Assembly (NCBI GenBank): GCA_903852955.1
Contig: CAINSH010000046.1
Coordinates: 1-5,439, forward strand
Length of the DNA stretch: 5,439 bases
Direction of reading: 5' to 3'
Source: an uncultured Actinomycetes bacterium
GTDB lineage: Bacteria > Actinomycetota > Actinomycetes > Nanopelagicales > Nanopelagicaceae
The notes below the pieces were generated by a model that saw nothing but the letters and a program-made list of their open reading frames with translations, searched no databases and was not told the DNA's origin. The translations under genes were made by a program, and so were the position numbers. Positions 4,953-5,439 of this stretch are shown here, piece by piece. The number at the start of each line of letters is the position of its first letter. Positions within the stretch are counted from its first letter, which is position 1.

Positions 4953-5439
4953 ATGAGCGCTGCATTCCTAGTTCTAGATGATGGTCGCATTTTTGAAGGC
5001 AGCTCTTGGGGCGCAACTGGAAAGAGTTTTGGTGAAGCGGTTTTTCAAACCGGAATGACTGGTTACCAAGAAACGTTGACCGATCCTTCTTATCATAAGC
5101 AAATTGTTGTCATGACTGCGCCGCACATCGGAAACACTGGCGTTAACTCATTAGATAATGAATCTTCAAAAATTTGGGTTGCAGGATTTGTTGTCAGGAA
5201 TCCATCTACCCTGACATCTAATTGGCGATCGGAACAAGATTTAGAGCAAGAGCTAATAAATCAAAATATTATCGGGATTCAAGGTGTTGATACACGAGCG
5301 ATCACACGACATTTGAGAGATCGCGGCGCAATGCGAGTTGGAATTTTCTCAAACCAAGAGCTTTCTCGAGAAGAAATGGTCGTTGAAGTTCGCAAAGCCA
5401 CCCCAATGACCGGTGCATTTCTAACGCCCGACGTGTCAA
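4953..5439 (+). CDS. carA: Carbamoyl-phosphate synthase small (glutaminase) chain, N-terminal part
   Basis: CarA hydrolyses glutamine and passes ammonia to CarB to make carbamoyl phosphate for PyrB and for arginine synthesis. The first 162 codons are present and the frame runs off the right edge. The N-terminal CPSase_sm_chain domain is clear: LVLDDGRIFEG (7-17), GEAVFQTGMTGYQETLTDPS (27-46), APHIGNTG (56-63), ES (69-70) and GVDTRAITRHLRDRG (117-131). The class I glutamine amidotransferase domain with its catalytic Cys lies beyond the window. The ATG follows the pyrC stop with no gap; AAGG (4936-4939) lies 13 bases upstream. In the streptomycete and mycobacterial clusters that I recall, a small gene separates pyrC from carA; here it is absent. 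carB is expected next but cannot be seen. Confidence 0.96.
   Translation, partial: MSAAFLVLDDGRIFEGSSWGATGKSFGEAVFQTGMTGYQETLTDPSYHKQIVVMTAPHIGNTGVNSLDNESSKIWVAGFVVRNPSTLTSNWRSEQDLEQELINQNIIGIQGVDTRAITRHLRDRGAMRVGIFSNQELSREEMVVEVRKATPMTGAFLTPDVS

Noticed and set aside
1..5439. Mobile elements, CRISPR arrays, tRNA or rRNA genes
   Set aside because: No transposase, direct-repeat array, attachment site or RNA-gene signature was found; nearly every base belongs to the housekeeping genes described.

Overview
The window is a compact, intergenic-poor stretch of an actinobacterial chromosome with lower GC than streptomycetes or mycobacteria (mid-40s % by eye). The actinobacterial assignment rests on three things: the gene order aroB-aroQ-efp-nusB-bldD-pyrR-pyrB-pyrC-carA, which resembles the Streptomyces bldD/pyr neighbourhood; an EF-P with the actinobacterial PGKGP loop; and a full-length BldD-type regulator. 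Low GC, short genes, one-base overlaps and the absence of genes usually interspersed here suggest a streamlined, probably free-living lineage such as the freshwater planktonic Nanopelagicales (acI-like). That last step is inference.

Left block (1-1561, + strand): the last 17 codons of a probable aroB, then aroQ (type II dehydroquinase, shikimate pathway), a 96-bp gap with a palindrome and a weak candidate promoter, then efp (polyproline translation factor) and nusB (transcription antitermination), which overlap by one base.

Middle (1554-2164): a bldD-family regulator on the - strand. It runs tail to tail into nusB with an 8-bp overlap and is divergent from pyrR. Its C-terminal domain keeps the complete RxD-X8-RxxD cyclic-di-GMP signature. 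The 125-bp bldD/pyrR intergenic region is the regulatory hub. It holds a perfect TTATCCACA DnaA box, an extended -10 promoter firing toward pyrR, and a well-formed PyrR-binding RNA hairpin whose 3' arm contains the pyrR Shine-Dalgarno sequence.

Right block (2165-5439, + strand): pyrR, pyrB, pyrC and the 5' part of carA, with one-base overlaps or zero spacing. These are steps of de novo UMP synthesis (carbamoyl phosphate, carbamoyl aspartate, dihydroorotate), probably controlled at pyrR translation by the UMP/PRPP-responsive PyrR protein itself.

All genes belong to known families. No mobile element, CRISPR array, tRNA or rRNA was seen. The points most worth a second look are the leader hairpin, the c-di-GMP motif in BldD and the DnaA box.
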